Below, in pieces: positions 11,869-18,827 of a DNA stretch of 18,827 bases. The notes under the pieces are model-generated. The model made no database searches, was not told the origin of the DNA, and worked only from the letters and a program-made list of their open reading frames with translations. The translations under genes were made by a program, and so were the position numbers. Location of the stretch: the NCBI GenBank assembly GCA_045538425.1, contig JAZSRJ010000048.1, positions 1 through 18,827 of the forward strand. Direction: 5' to 3'. Numbering within the stretch: the first letter of the stretch is position 1; each line of letters begins with the position of its first letter. Origin of the DNA: CALVJJ01 sp045538425. GTDB lineage: Bacteria; Bacillota; Clostridia; Christensenellales; UBA1242.

Positions 11869-13632
11869 CTTACGTTTTTCTTCTTCCTTTTTTTGTTTGT
11901 TATATAGTGTTGCATATTTTTTATTATGTTGCAACAAATACTCATGTGTTCCGTGATCTTCAATTTTCCCATCATCTAAAAAATAGATCTCATCACATTG
12001 CTCAATGGTAGACAATCTGTGTGCAATCGTGATAATTGTTTTGTCTTGCTTTAACTTTTCTATTGATTCAATGACATACTCTTGCGAAATATTATCTAGT
12101 GCACTCGTTGCCTCATCAAAAATAAGAACTTTTGAGTTTTTGAGCAGTGCTCTAGCAATACAAAGACGTTGTTTTTGCCCACCACTAAGGCGAGTACCTC
12201 CTTCCCCTAAAAAACTATCCAAGCCGTCTGGAAGTTGGATAACAAACTCATAAGCATTGGCAATTTTGAGTGCTTTCATAATTTCATCATCAGTTACATC
12301 ACGCTTAACAAGTTGCATATTTTCCCTGATCGTGAGATTGAACAAATAAGGACTTTGATTGACCATGGCAATATTCTTACCAAAACTTTGCTCAAGACTA
12401 CAACTATTGGTATCATCAAACAATATAACACCTTCAGTTGGATCATGCAATTTTGCAATTAATGCAACAATGGTACTTTTTCCACAACCACTCTCACCTA
12501 CAAAAGCAATGTGTTGATTGCTAGCAACCTTGAAAGAAATATCATCTAGTACCTTTTCCCCTTCCACATAACCAAAAGATACATTGCGAAACTCAATGTT
12601 GCCATGATAAACAGGCAATTCTACATTACCAAAAACATCATGCTGATACGTTTTGTAACTAGTGAGTTGAAATACCCTAAAGGCATTGACTTCCATCTCT
12701 TTGAAATAATCTTGCAATCTACCAAGTTGGACAGCAAACTCCATAACTTTGTTCTTATATAGATACACCGAATAGAAGATCGTCAAATCCAATCGATCAA
12801 GCCCAATAAGATAGACACAGAGCATAATAAACAACAGATTACAAATCGCACTAACCACATTGGCACAACCGTACAAAAAGTTACCCACATAGTGCTCATG
12901 ATTGTCTGCACGAATATAATCTTGTTGTAATTCACGTACACGATTGACAAAGTTGTCACTAAGACCTAATGTCTTAATATCTTTGACCCCTCTTACGGAC
13001 TCACCAATGACAGAGTTGATATTTTCTTTTTTCATCAAAACTTTTGGTTTCATTTTGACTAAATAATGCATACGGATTTGGTAGACAAAATACCTAATCA
13101 AAATGAATACTGTTAAGAACAACCCCAACCAAACATTAATCACATATACAAAGACAATAAACCCCATTCGAGATAAAAAATCTACGACAGATTCGGTTAT
13201 TTTCTTAAAACTGTTGGCAAGGCTATCTAAGTCACTAGTCAATCTTGTGATAAAAGCACCGTTACCAAGTTTTTCATACTCACCAATATTGATATTAAAA
13301 CTATCTCTCAAAACAACCAATTTTACATCACGTTTTACATAGTTTTCTAGTTTTTTGTAAAAAGGTACACGGGCAAAATTGTTGACTACTCGAAAAAGTT
13401 CTAACCCACAATAGAACACAGCAAACCAGATAGCCTTGGTGTATTCTTTGGTCACTGTCATAAAAGATATGACTTTACCAAGCACTAGTGGAGAAACAAA
13501 ACTCTCTACACCCGTTAAGATCATTAAAAAAATAAATCCAAAACACAACCACTTATATCTTTTGAAATAAGACAAATAAATCCCAAGGTTTTTGTACCCT
13601 CGCATTGCTTTTTTTTCTTCTAAACTCTTCAT
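11857..13632 (-). CDS. ABC exporter half-transporter (fused permease-ATPase)
   Basis: The 591-residue protein has the type IV (exporter) arrangement. The transmembrane domain spans about 1-320 with about six helices, including the EYEKLGNGAFITRLTSD coupling region. The nucleotide-binding domain covers about 350-580: Walker A GESGCGKST near 377-385, Q-loop MVNQSP, signature LSGGQKQR, Walker B VLIFDEATSALD and the H-loop AHRLS. All catalytic residues are intact. It should dimerise to export a lipid, drug or peptide; the substrate is unknown. No second half-transporter is adjacent, so it is probably a homodimer. The ATG at 13632 has AAAGGGG seven nucleotides upstream; an in-frame start 24 codons earlier would include the promoter. 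The C-terminus is very Lys/Glu-rich. Confidence 0.9.
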   Translation of the reverse strand: MKSLEEKKAMRGYKNLGIYLSYFKRYKWLCFGFIFLMILTGVESFVSPLVLGKVISFMTVTKEYTKAIWFAVFYCGLELFRVVNNFARVPFYKKLENYVKRDVKLVVLRDSFNINIGEYEKLGNGAFITRLTSDLDSLANSFKKITESVVDFLSRMGFIVFVYVINVWLGLFLTVFILIRYFVYQIRMHYLVKMKPKVLMKKENINSVIGESVRGVKDIKTLGLSDNFVNRVRELQQDYIRADNHEHYVGNFLYGCANVVSAICNLLFIMLCVYLIGLDRLDLTIFYSVYLYKNKVMEFAVQLGRLQDYFKEMEVNAFRVFQLTSYKTYQHDVFGNVELPVYHGNIEFRNVSFGYVEGEKVLDDISFKVASNQHIAFVGESGCGKSTIVALIAKLHDPTEGVILFDDTNSCSLEQSFGKNIAMVNQSPYLFNLTIRENMQLVKRDVTDDEIMKALKIANAYEFVIQLPDGLDSFLGEGGTRLSGGQKQRLCIARALLKNSKVLIFDEATSALDNISQEYVIESIEKLKQDKTIITIAHRLSTIEQCDEIYFLDDGKIEDHGTHEYLLQHNKKYATLYNKQKKEEEKRKKEN

Positions 13633-13645
13633 ATGTTCCCCTTTG

Positions 13646-13664
13646 TATACTTCAGTATAGCATA
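13646..13664 (-). promoter_or_regulatory. Extended -10 promoter with overlapping inverted repeat, ABC exporter gene
   Basis: Minus strand TGC TATACT is followed by GA and AGTATA, making a 6-2-6 inverted repeat (13646-13659) that covers the -10 box. This could be an operator for a repressor. No good -35 is present. Confidence 0.45.
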
Positions 13665-13701
13665 TTTTTTGTAAAGAACCCTGTTTTTGATACGTATTTT
13701 T

Positions 13702-13734
13702 CAAAAAAATAAAAGAGGAATTTAGTCCTCTTTT
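13702..13734 (-). terminator. Terminator of the YgjV-like gene, stop codon in the loop
   Basis: AAAAGAGGA (13711-13719) pairs with TCCTCTTTT (13726-13734). The TAA stop (13724-13722) is in the 6-nt loop. A T-run follows on the minus strand. Confidence 0.85.
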
Positions 13735-14345
13735 GTTTTTGTGGAAGAATTCGTGCTAGATGTTGTTGACAAAACACTGTTTTGATCTTCATTCATCAGT
13801 TTTTTACGATCTTTTGATCTTGTTTTTTGATTTTGTATTTTTAAGACATCATACAAAACAATAGATGTAGTGAGTAGTATCATAGTAGATATATCACAAA
13901 GTGCATTGATATATCCTTTAATAGATAAGTTAAATACCAACCAAAGTACTGAGTTGATGATCAACCCGATCCTAACATACAGCATCTTGCGAAATACCAA
14001 AGCAACACTTGCAACAATCATAGAAATTGGCAATACAATATCTAACCAATTGGTGAAGAAAATTGCATAGGATACAAAAGTAATGATAACAAATATCATG
14101 ACAGGCGTAATATAATCTTTTCCCTCTTTTTCCTTTTTTTCTAAAACGGCAAACCATATGGATCGTATCACGCCAATTAGGTTTAGAATAACGGGTAATG
14201 GTTGTAATAGACATACATAACTTGCTGTATAAAAACTACAAGCCAACAACAAAAATAAAAGAAAATATTTTTTCTTGTTGATAATTTTCCCTACTAGGTC
14301 AATAATCATACCAATGCCAACTAATACTTGCGATAATATATACAT
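13722..14345 (-). CDS. YgjV-like multispanning membrane protein
   Basis: The 207-residue protein has about six transmembrane helices. The layout is that of YgjV (Imp-YgjV family): an N-terminal ILSQVLVGIGMIIDLVG helix followed by a positively charged loop, then paired helices (YFLLFLLLACSFYTASYV, VILNLIGVIRSIWFAV). A later segment reads VYDVLKIQNQK at the cytoplasmic edge. Function is unknown in the family. The last 35 residues are a polar tail, basic then rich in Ser/Thr (STTSSTNSSTKTKED), unlike the compact E. coli protein. AAGGGGAAAGAG precedes the ATG. A promoter (TTGGTC-18-TACAAT with TGA extension) lies at 14369-14398. Single-gene unit, divergent from the 14493 operon. Confidence 0.7.
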   Translation of the reverse strand: MYILSQVLVGIGMIIDLVGKIINKKKYFLLFLLLACSFYTASYVCLLQPLPVILNLIGVIRSIWFAVLEKKEKEGKDYITPVMIFVIITFVSYAIFFTNWLDIVLPISMIVASVALVFRKMLYVRIGLIINSVLWLVFNLSIKGYINALCDISTMILLTTSIVLYDVLKIQNQKTRSKDRKKLMNEDQNSVLSTTSSTNSSTKTKED

Positions 14346-14368
14346 CTCTTTCCCCTTTTGTCGTATTC

Positions 14369-14398
14369 ATTGTATCACAATACAAACGATAAGACCAA
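14369..14398 (-). promoter_or_regulatory. Promoter of the YgjV-like gene
   Basis: Minus strand: TTGGTC (14398-14393), an 18-bp spacer and TACAAT (14374-14369), with a TG dinucleotide one base before the -10. Confidence 0.5.
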
Positions 14399-14428
14399 CA
14401 AAATAAAATTAAATTTTGAAAATGAGTA

Positions 14429-14457
14429 TTGCAAAATAGACAAGACCATGGTATAAT
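14429..14457 (+). promoter_or_regulatory. Promoter of the two-gene operon at 14493-15570
   Basis: TTGCAA (14429-14434), a 17-bp spacer ending in TGG, then TATAAT (14452-14457), an extended -10 with a perfect hexamer. Confidence 0.75.
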
Positions 14458-14492
14458 AAAAGTGACAAAAGCAACATCATAAAGGAGATAGT

Positions 14493-15080
14493 ATGAAACA
14501 AACCCAACCTACAAAAGAAAGCAAACGCCAATTCTGTTACAACTTTCTAAAAGCCAACAACCTCTTTGTCAATGTGCTTGAAGATGGATACGATCAATGT
14601 GCCGAACTACAATCTTACATCAACAACACTTTGATCCCTTACTACGAACAATGCGACGAAGCACAACAACGTATGGTAAGACAACTCCTTAGAGCTATGA
14701 CACTAGAAGATACCATTGCACCGATTACAAAACTGACCAATCTAGTAGACAACAACAAAGAATACCTACGTTATCTTCCTCAAAGGATAAGAGAAGATAT
14801 TGCATACTTTATTAAGACAAAAGATGTCAGCACATACAACTACAAAGAGATGAAACAACAAAAAAAACCAATTAAGCAATTGGTAAAAAATTGGAAAGAA
14901 GATTACCCTGTCAATTATAACAATGCACTTACCCCACTATTCTTTGTAGGATTTGGTCAAGAATATCTCTATGACAACTATCGCAAAAGTCATGACCGAG
15001 ACTACAGCAATATCTCTTATGCATTCATTGAGATGCTAAAAGGTTGTCAAGCAACCAAGAACAATCAAATGGAAAAATAA
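14493..15080 (+). CDS. Unknown soluble helical protein (first gene of pair)
   Basis: I do not recognise this 195-residue protein. It has no signal peptide or membrane segment and looks almost entirely helical, with many Gln, Asn, Tyr and Lys residues. Features that could help a search: QFCYNFLKANNLFVNVLEDG near 13-32, IREDIAYFIKTKDV near 108-121, and an aromatic-rich C-terminal part with TPLFFVGFGQEYLYDNYR near 147-164. AAAGGAGA lies upstream of the ATG. It follows an extended -10 promoter, and the next gene starts 34 bp downstream with its own ribosome binding site and no terminator between, so the two are co-transcribed. No function proposed. Confidence 0.75.
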   Translation: MKQTQPTKESKRQFCYNFLKANNLFVNVLEDGYDQCAELQSYINNTLIPYYEQCDEAQQRMVRQLLRAMTLEDTIAPITKLTNLVDNNKEYLRYLPQRIREDIAYFIKTKDVSTYNYKEMKQQKKPIKQLVKNWKEDYPVNYNNALTPLFFVGFGQEYLYDNYRKSHDRDYSNISYAFIEMLKGCQATKNNQMEK

Positions 15081-15114
15081 AACAAAATTAATAAAATAAA
15101 AAAGGAGAATGATT

Positions 15115-15570
15115 ATGAAAAAAGATTGGAGTAAATTTCATCATGTCGGGAGATTAAAATGTAACGCGATTAAGGATTATCTAGCAATGGCTAAAGTCGA
15201 AATCGCGCAATCAAAACCATCGGTAAAAAATCTAACTGAGTTAGACTGCGCAATTGTGGTAGACTTATATTATCTTTACTGCACGGAAGACCAAACTATA
15301 GTAGGCAACATTATTAAAAAATGGTACGAGGAAAACAAAGAAACTATTGATAGACTCTATGATACACAAACATTTATCGGAGCCAATTATCCAGAGATTG
15401 ACAATAAACTCTCTTTTCCTGACGCAAAAGTACCTCTATACGTCAAAACCAAACTACAAATACTATACCAGATTGATGTAAACAAAATCTTAAAAGACGC
15501 AAAATCCAAAAAACCAACACCAGCAGACACAGACGATGATTCTACTGATGATGACGCACCAAAGTTCTAA
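15115..15570 (+). CDS. Unknown soluble protein with acidic tail (second gene of pair)
   Basis: I do not recognise this 151-residue protein. It starts MKKDWSKFHHVGRLKC, continues through helices rich in Tyr and Leu (IVVDLYYLYCTED near 47-59), and ends in a Lys/Pro then Asp-rich tail (TDDDSTDDDAPKF). No membrane segments. I chose the ATG at 15115 because AAAGGAG is seven nucleotides upstream; the in-frame ATG at 15109 leaves only about one or two bases after the GGAG. It is the second gene of the operon with 14493 and ends at the terminator at 15574-15598. No function proposed. Confidence 0.75.
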   Translation: MKKDWSKFHHVGRLKCNAIKDYLAMAKVEIAQSKPSVKNLTELDCAIVVDLYYLYCTEDQTIVGNIIKKWYEENKETIDRLYDTQTFIGANYPEIDNKLSFPDAKVPLYVKTKLQILYQIDVNKILKDAKSKKPTPADTDDDSTDDDAPKF

Positions 15571-15573
15571 TAG

Positions 15574-15605
15574 AAAAGATAGCATGAAGCTATCTTTTAT
15601 TTTTC
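15574..15605 (+). terminator. Terminator of the two-gene operon
   Basis: AAAAGATAGC (15574-15583) pairs with GCTATCTTTT (15589-15598) around a 5-nt loop, followed by ATTTTT, just after the TAA at 15568-15570. Confidence 0.9.
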
Positions 15606-15709
15606 TCTAGTGATCAAAGATCAAGAGTAGTATATAATACTATTAGATAATCTGTTATGTAGCAAGAACATTAATAGTATATTACAATATTCACCGGTCA
15701 TCAATAACA

Positions 15710-15739
15710 AAAAAAGAAGCAAGTGATTGCTTCTTTTTT
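15710..15739. terminator. Strong bidirectional terminator downstream of the MacB/FtsX-type gene
   Basis: AAAAAAGAAGCAA (15710-15722) pairs with TTGCTTCTTTTTT (15727-15739), 13 perfect pairs with loop GTGA and U-tracts on both strands. The stretch from 15606 to 15709 is AT-rich with no supportable gene. Confidence 0.88.
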
Positions 15740-15784
15740 ATGATTGTATTCTTGTAGATCTGTCCACCTATAAAGGCTTTGAGA

Positions 15785-18205
15785 CTAACGTTTTAATACA
15801 TCTACTGGAGTCTTCACGCAGTAGAATGCAATAGGAATAATACTTCCCACAAAACTAATCACCACACCAAGTAGTGCAATCCAACCAAACATACCAAAGT
15901 TGATATTAAGGATAGAGATTGGAAGAGCAAATGTACTCATAACGACTTGGTTGAGGATGAGACTAGAAAGTACGCTAAGGAGCATACCCGCTACCACACT
16001 CACAAGCATGATTAGGACACAAGATACCATGAAGATCGCCATCAAGTTGAAGGAGTTGGCTCCAAGTGTACGAAGCGCACCCACAATCTTCTTGTTGTTG
16101 GCAATGACATTGGCAAAGAATGTAAACATGAAATACATACAGAACAATGCGAAGAATACTGTTGCCACTGTGAAGACAACGCCAAGAAGTTCGATCACTT
16201 CACTTACGTTGCTGATTTCGTCACTGTATTGACTTACATAGACGAAGCCTTTTTCACCAACTGCATCAATCGCCTTAGTCAATTGTTTTTCACTACCACA
16301 AGCAGTTGCAATCTTAAGTGTAGGATAGATATCTTTTTCTACCAAACCACCAAAATACCCATCAAGAGTATTGGTATCAGAATTGTCTGCAAGGATCATA
16401 TAGTTTTCTTGTGTAACACCAGTAATATTGTAAGTAATTGTCTCACCATATTGGCTAGTGATATGCAATGCCGCTGTTGTCATATTGTCTGTCACAGTTG
16501 CATCATTGAGATAACTAACAGCATCAAGTTGTGCACTGAAGATCTCATTGAACAATCCAATTGGAAGAAGAATGTCATACTTACCAAGTACGGTCTTTGT
16601 ACCAAGGATATTATAGTCACTTGCCAAAGCGAAAGTCTTGATGTTGACTGTTCTTACAATAGGATGTGCAAGACTGGTTGTATCAAGGGTTAGGTTGATA
16701 TTGTCTTTGAGTGTTGCAGTCGCAACAAATTCTTTGACATTGCCAGTTGCAGTATGAATCATAGAATAATTGTTGGTAAGGTTGTAAGCAAAATCTGTCT
16801 CACAGCCTTCTTTGACTTTCAATTGATCATCCACAAACTCTGCATAATTGGTGGCATAGATAGCACTGATTTCGAAGTATTCGCCATCAATCGCAATCTC
16901 TTTTCCAATCAAACGATCAATGCCTGCATTCTTCAATGTCTCAAATTGTGTACCATTGTTGTATCTAACACTAATACCATTGCGGTTGAGCAATTGTGCT
17001 AGGTAATCACTAATAGCAATTTTGTTGGTCTTTTCAGTCGTAGATGGATATGTACCATACAATACTTTTTGACCAAGAACATTATAGTTGTTTTCTATCT
17101 TGCTATCCACTTCCATAATACCGCCGATCGCAAATGGTGTGGCAGTCTTATCGAAAAACTTAATGACCAAGTCAGTCGAATAGATCTTATAATATTCTCC
17201 TGTCTTGTTGTCATACAAAGATGCAAGTTGTTCTTGTGTAATAGCTTGTCCTGTCGTCTTATTCTCAAATGTGACATAAGACAAGTTTTGTAGTTTTGCT
17301 GACTTAGCCATAATCAATGACGAATTGTATGTCGACAATAAGTAAGACAATGCAAAGGTCATGAGTGTAAAGCAAGTGAGCACCAGTAGACTAATGAGAC
17401 GAAATCTTCCTTTTTGCAAGACTTTCAATCCCAATTTTGTACTGGTCTTAGGAGATAGATAGGCTCTTTTGGTGAGTGTCGTTGGTTGGACTTCACTGCT
17501 AAAGAGTTGCTTGTCTTCTTCCTTCAATACTTGAGATAGATATCTATCTCTTACAACTTTTCCACTTTTAATTTCGAGTACTCTGTCGGCGTATTGTTCT
17601 ACGATATCTCTTTCGTGTGTAATTGCGACGACAAGACATTGCTTGGATTGTTCGCGTACAATTTCCCAGAACATACGAGAGTTTTGTTGGTCTAAGTGAC
17701 CTGTAGGTTCGTCGACAAATAGCACTCTTGGATTGAGTAGCAACATTCTGGCAATCGCCACTCTTTGGCGTTCGCCACTAGATAGTTCGACAATGTTACG
17801 TTTTTCATATCCATTGAGTTTTACTTTTTTAAGCACCTCGGGTACTTGGTCGTCAGTCTCGACATCGCCACTGACTTCCTTTGCGTTAGTAATATTCTCT
17901 TTGACCGTTAAGGTCTCAATCAAGTTGTCTTGCTCGAAGATCAACCCAATCTCTTTCGAACGATACACATCACGTTCGTGTTGGGACATCTCCATAAGGT
18001 CTTTGCCATTATATAAGATTTTGCCCCCTTTATCATAGACATCAAGTCCGCTCAAGACATTGGATAAGGTACTTTTCCCTTCACCGCTAGCGCCAAACAA
18101 AAATACAATACCCTTGTTGCCAAGTTGAAAACTAACATTGTCTAATGCTAAGACGTTACCATCTTTGTTGTGATAAGTCTTACTTAAGTTTTTTACTTCT
18201 ATCAT
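15785..18205 (-). CDS. Fused ABC ATPase-permease of the MacB/FtsX type
   Basis: The 806-residue protein has an N-terminal ATPase (about 1-220): Walker A GASGEGKST (38-46), Q-loop FEQ (Q92), signature LSSGERQR (141-148), Walker B VLFVDEPTGHLD (161-172) and H197. One transmembrane helix follows (about 270-292), then a large external region (about 295-675). Near the C-terminus are three helices of an FtsX domain with GALRTLGANSFNLMAIF and KTPVDVLKR at the end. MacB-type transporters move substrates or signals by mechanotransmission rather than through a pore. Walker A has Glu where Ser/Cys is usual, and the signature has LSSGE instead of LSGGE. AAAGGAGA precedes the ATG. The gene starts 26 bp after the truncated leucine-rich repeat gene, on the same strand, so they are probably one operon. 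Confidence 0.9.
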   Translation of the reverse strand: MIEVKNLSKTYHNKDGNVLALDNVSFQLGNKGIVFLFGASGEGKSTLSNVLSGLDVYDKGGKILYNGKDLMEMSQHERDVYRSKEIGLIFEQDNLIETLTVKENITNAKEVSGDVETDDQVPEVLKKVKLNGYEKRNIVELSSGERQRVAIARMLLLNPRVLFVDEPTGHLDQQNSRMFWEIVREQSKQCLVVAITHERDIVEQYADRVLEIKSGKVVRDRYLSQVLKEEDKQLFSSEVQPTTLTKRAYLSPKTSTKLGLKVLQKGRFRLISLLVLTCFTLMTFALSYLLSTYNSSLIMAKSAKLQNLSYVTFENKTTGQAITQEQLASLYDNKTGEYYKIYSTDLVIKFFDKTATPFAIGGIMEVDSKIENNYNVLGQKVLYGTYPSTTEKTNKIAISDYLAQLLNRNGISVRYNNGTQFETLKNAGIDRLIGKEIAIDGEYFEISAIYATNYAEFVDDQLKVKEGCETDFAYNLTNNYSMIHTATGNVKEFVATATLKDNINLTLDTTSLAHPIVRTVNIKTFALASDYNILGTKTVLGKYDILLPIGLFNEIFSAQLDAVSYLNDATVTDNMTTAALHITSQYGETITYNITGVTQENYMILADNSDTNTLDGYFGGLVEKDIYPTLKIATACGSEKQLTKAIDAVGEKGFVYVSQYSDEISNVSEVIELLGVVFTVATVFFALFCMYFMFTFFANVIANNKKIVGALRTLGANSFNLMAIFMVSCVLIMLVSVVAGMLLSVLSSLILNQVVMSTFALPISILNINFGMFGWIALLGVVISFVGSIIPIAFYCVKTPVDVLKR

Positions 18206-18231
18206 GGTTTTCTCCTTTTTGTTGTTCGCTA

Positions 18232-18827
18232 TTAGTCATAATCATCAGACACCCACATATCATAGTCATGTCCAAATTCGGATTCAGTTACGTTTTCCCA
18301 GTTTTGCATATTGGCTCTTAGCCATGTGTAGTTGGCTGTACTAATTGTGTCACTATCAGTAGACCCCTCATATACGAAATAAATTTCTCGAAAGCTATTG
18401 TATGTTGCATAAGGACCAGTGGTTACTGTACCAAGAACATCATATCCAAGTGCTGTAGTAGGTGCACTAGAAGACTTAAATAATAGGTCAGCAAATACTT
18501 GAGAATCAATAAATAATGCAAGTAATGAAGTACATCCACTAAAGATACCTTCCACCGCCGTTGTAGAACTATAAGTGCTACCAATACGTACATGGGTAAA
18601 AGTAGTACAATTGCGGAATGCATAGTTACCAATAGATGTTATTTTTGTCAAATTAAGATATGGTTGAACTATACTATTACCAGTATAAAGGTCTGTGCCA
18701 GATGCAAGCAAGGTACAACCATCAAATGCGTAAGCACCAATCGTCGTCACATTGGCAAATATATTGGTTTTATATGCACTACAATTTTGGAAAGCGTATG
18801 CTCCAATTACGGCAGGTGTAGCACCAC
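18232..18827 (-). CDS. BspA-like leucine-rich repeat (LRR_5) surface protein, C-terminal part, truncated by window edge
   Basis: At least 198 residues, with the 5' end outside the window; the frame stays open to 18827. Repeats follow the LRR_5/BspA pattern: VIGAYAFQNCSA, TIGAYAFDGCTLL, SIGNYAFRNCTTF and IFSGCTSLLALFI, about 35-45 residues apart. Such proteins are typically secreted and bind host or other surface ligands. The C-terminal ~55 residues leave the repeat pattern and end in acidic, aromatic residues (HDYDMWVSDDYD). No LPxTG motif or transmembrane anchor is seen, so surface attachment must come from upstream sequence or another mechanism. An internal GTG at 18750 is not a credible start, since repeats continue upstream of it. 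The MacB/FtsX-type gene follows 26 bp downstream. Confidence 0.85.
   Translation of the reverse strand, partial: GATPAVIGAYAFQNCSAYKTNIFANVTTIGAYAFDGCTLLASGTDLYTGNSIVQPYLNLTKITSIGNYAFRNCTTFTHVRIGSTYSSTTAVEGIFSGCTSLLALFIDSQVFADLLFKSSSAPTTALGYDVLGTVTTGPYATYNSFREIYFVYEGSTDSDTISTANYTWLRANMQNWENVTESEFGHDYDMWVSDDYD

Noticed and set aside
15618..15698. 26-codon ORF on the minus strand in the gap after the MacB/FtsX-type gene
   Set aside because: No ribosome binding site, low-complexity composition, and it lies beyond a strong terminator.
1..18827. CRISPR array, insertion sequence, phage genes or a toxin-antitoxin pair
   Set aside because: No regularly spaced repeats, transposase motifs, phage structural proteins or recognisable toxin-antitoxin pairs were seen. 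The only clear long repeat is the two-copy leader.

Overview
The window looks like a piece of a low-GC Bacillota (Firmicutes) chromosome, probably from a host- or gut-associated lineage. Ribosome binding sites are strong AAGGAGG types. Promoters are near-consensus sigma-A (TTGACA/TATAAT class, usually 17-bp spacers). Intrinsic terminators are plentiful. The code is standard, since UGA is a stop in the ku and ligD genes. A BspA-like leucine-rich surface protein and a CatA-like acetyltransferase fit a gut commensal. The genus cannot be named from the sequence. There are no tRNAs, rRNAs, CRISPR arrays, transposases or phage structural genes.

Left part (1-3340) is accessory and partly decayed. 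It opens with the N-terminal end of an XRE-type helix-turn-helix gene that appears frameshifted, then a two-frame relic of another protein-coding gene (207-423). A 117-bp promoter/leader sequence follows, driving an HD-domain phosphohydrolase. Next is a minus-strand operon NUDIX hydrolase > HAD 5'-nucleotidase-like > CatA-like acetyltransferase. A second, ~95% identical copy of the 117-bp leader then drives an HdeD/DUF308 membrane protein. The two leaders are direct repeats bracketing a ~2.7 kb block rich in nucleotide-hydrolase genes.

Centre (3341-7700): after the HdeD-like gene and two hairpins comes a bacterial non-homologous end joining operon. It holds ku, then ligD carrying phosphoesterase plus ligase domains, then a separate ligD primase/polymerase gene. 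The three are joined by ATGA stop/start overlaps. A histidine phosphatase with its own promoter follows.

Right part (7681-18827) is a run of mostly single-gene units: a Pr6Pr-like membrane protein, an unknown four-helix membrane protein, MscL with a long charged linker, an unknown two-helix membrane protein, a CorA-like metal transporter followed by a tiny acidic ORF, an ABC exporter, a YgjV-like membrane protein, two unknown soluble proteins in a plus-strand operon, and a fused ATPase-permease (MacB/FtsX type) directly downstream of a truncated BspA-like repeat protein.

I see no complete, clearly new multi-gene system. The best leads are the duplicated promoter cassette bracketing the nucleotide-hydrolase block, the split of LigD at its ligase/polymerase boundary, the coding relics at the left edge, and the frequent placement of stop codons inside terminator loops.
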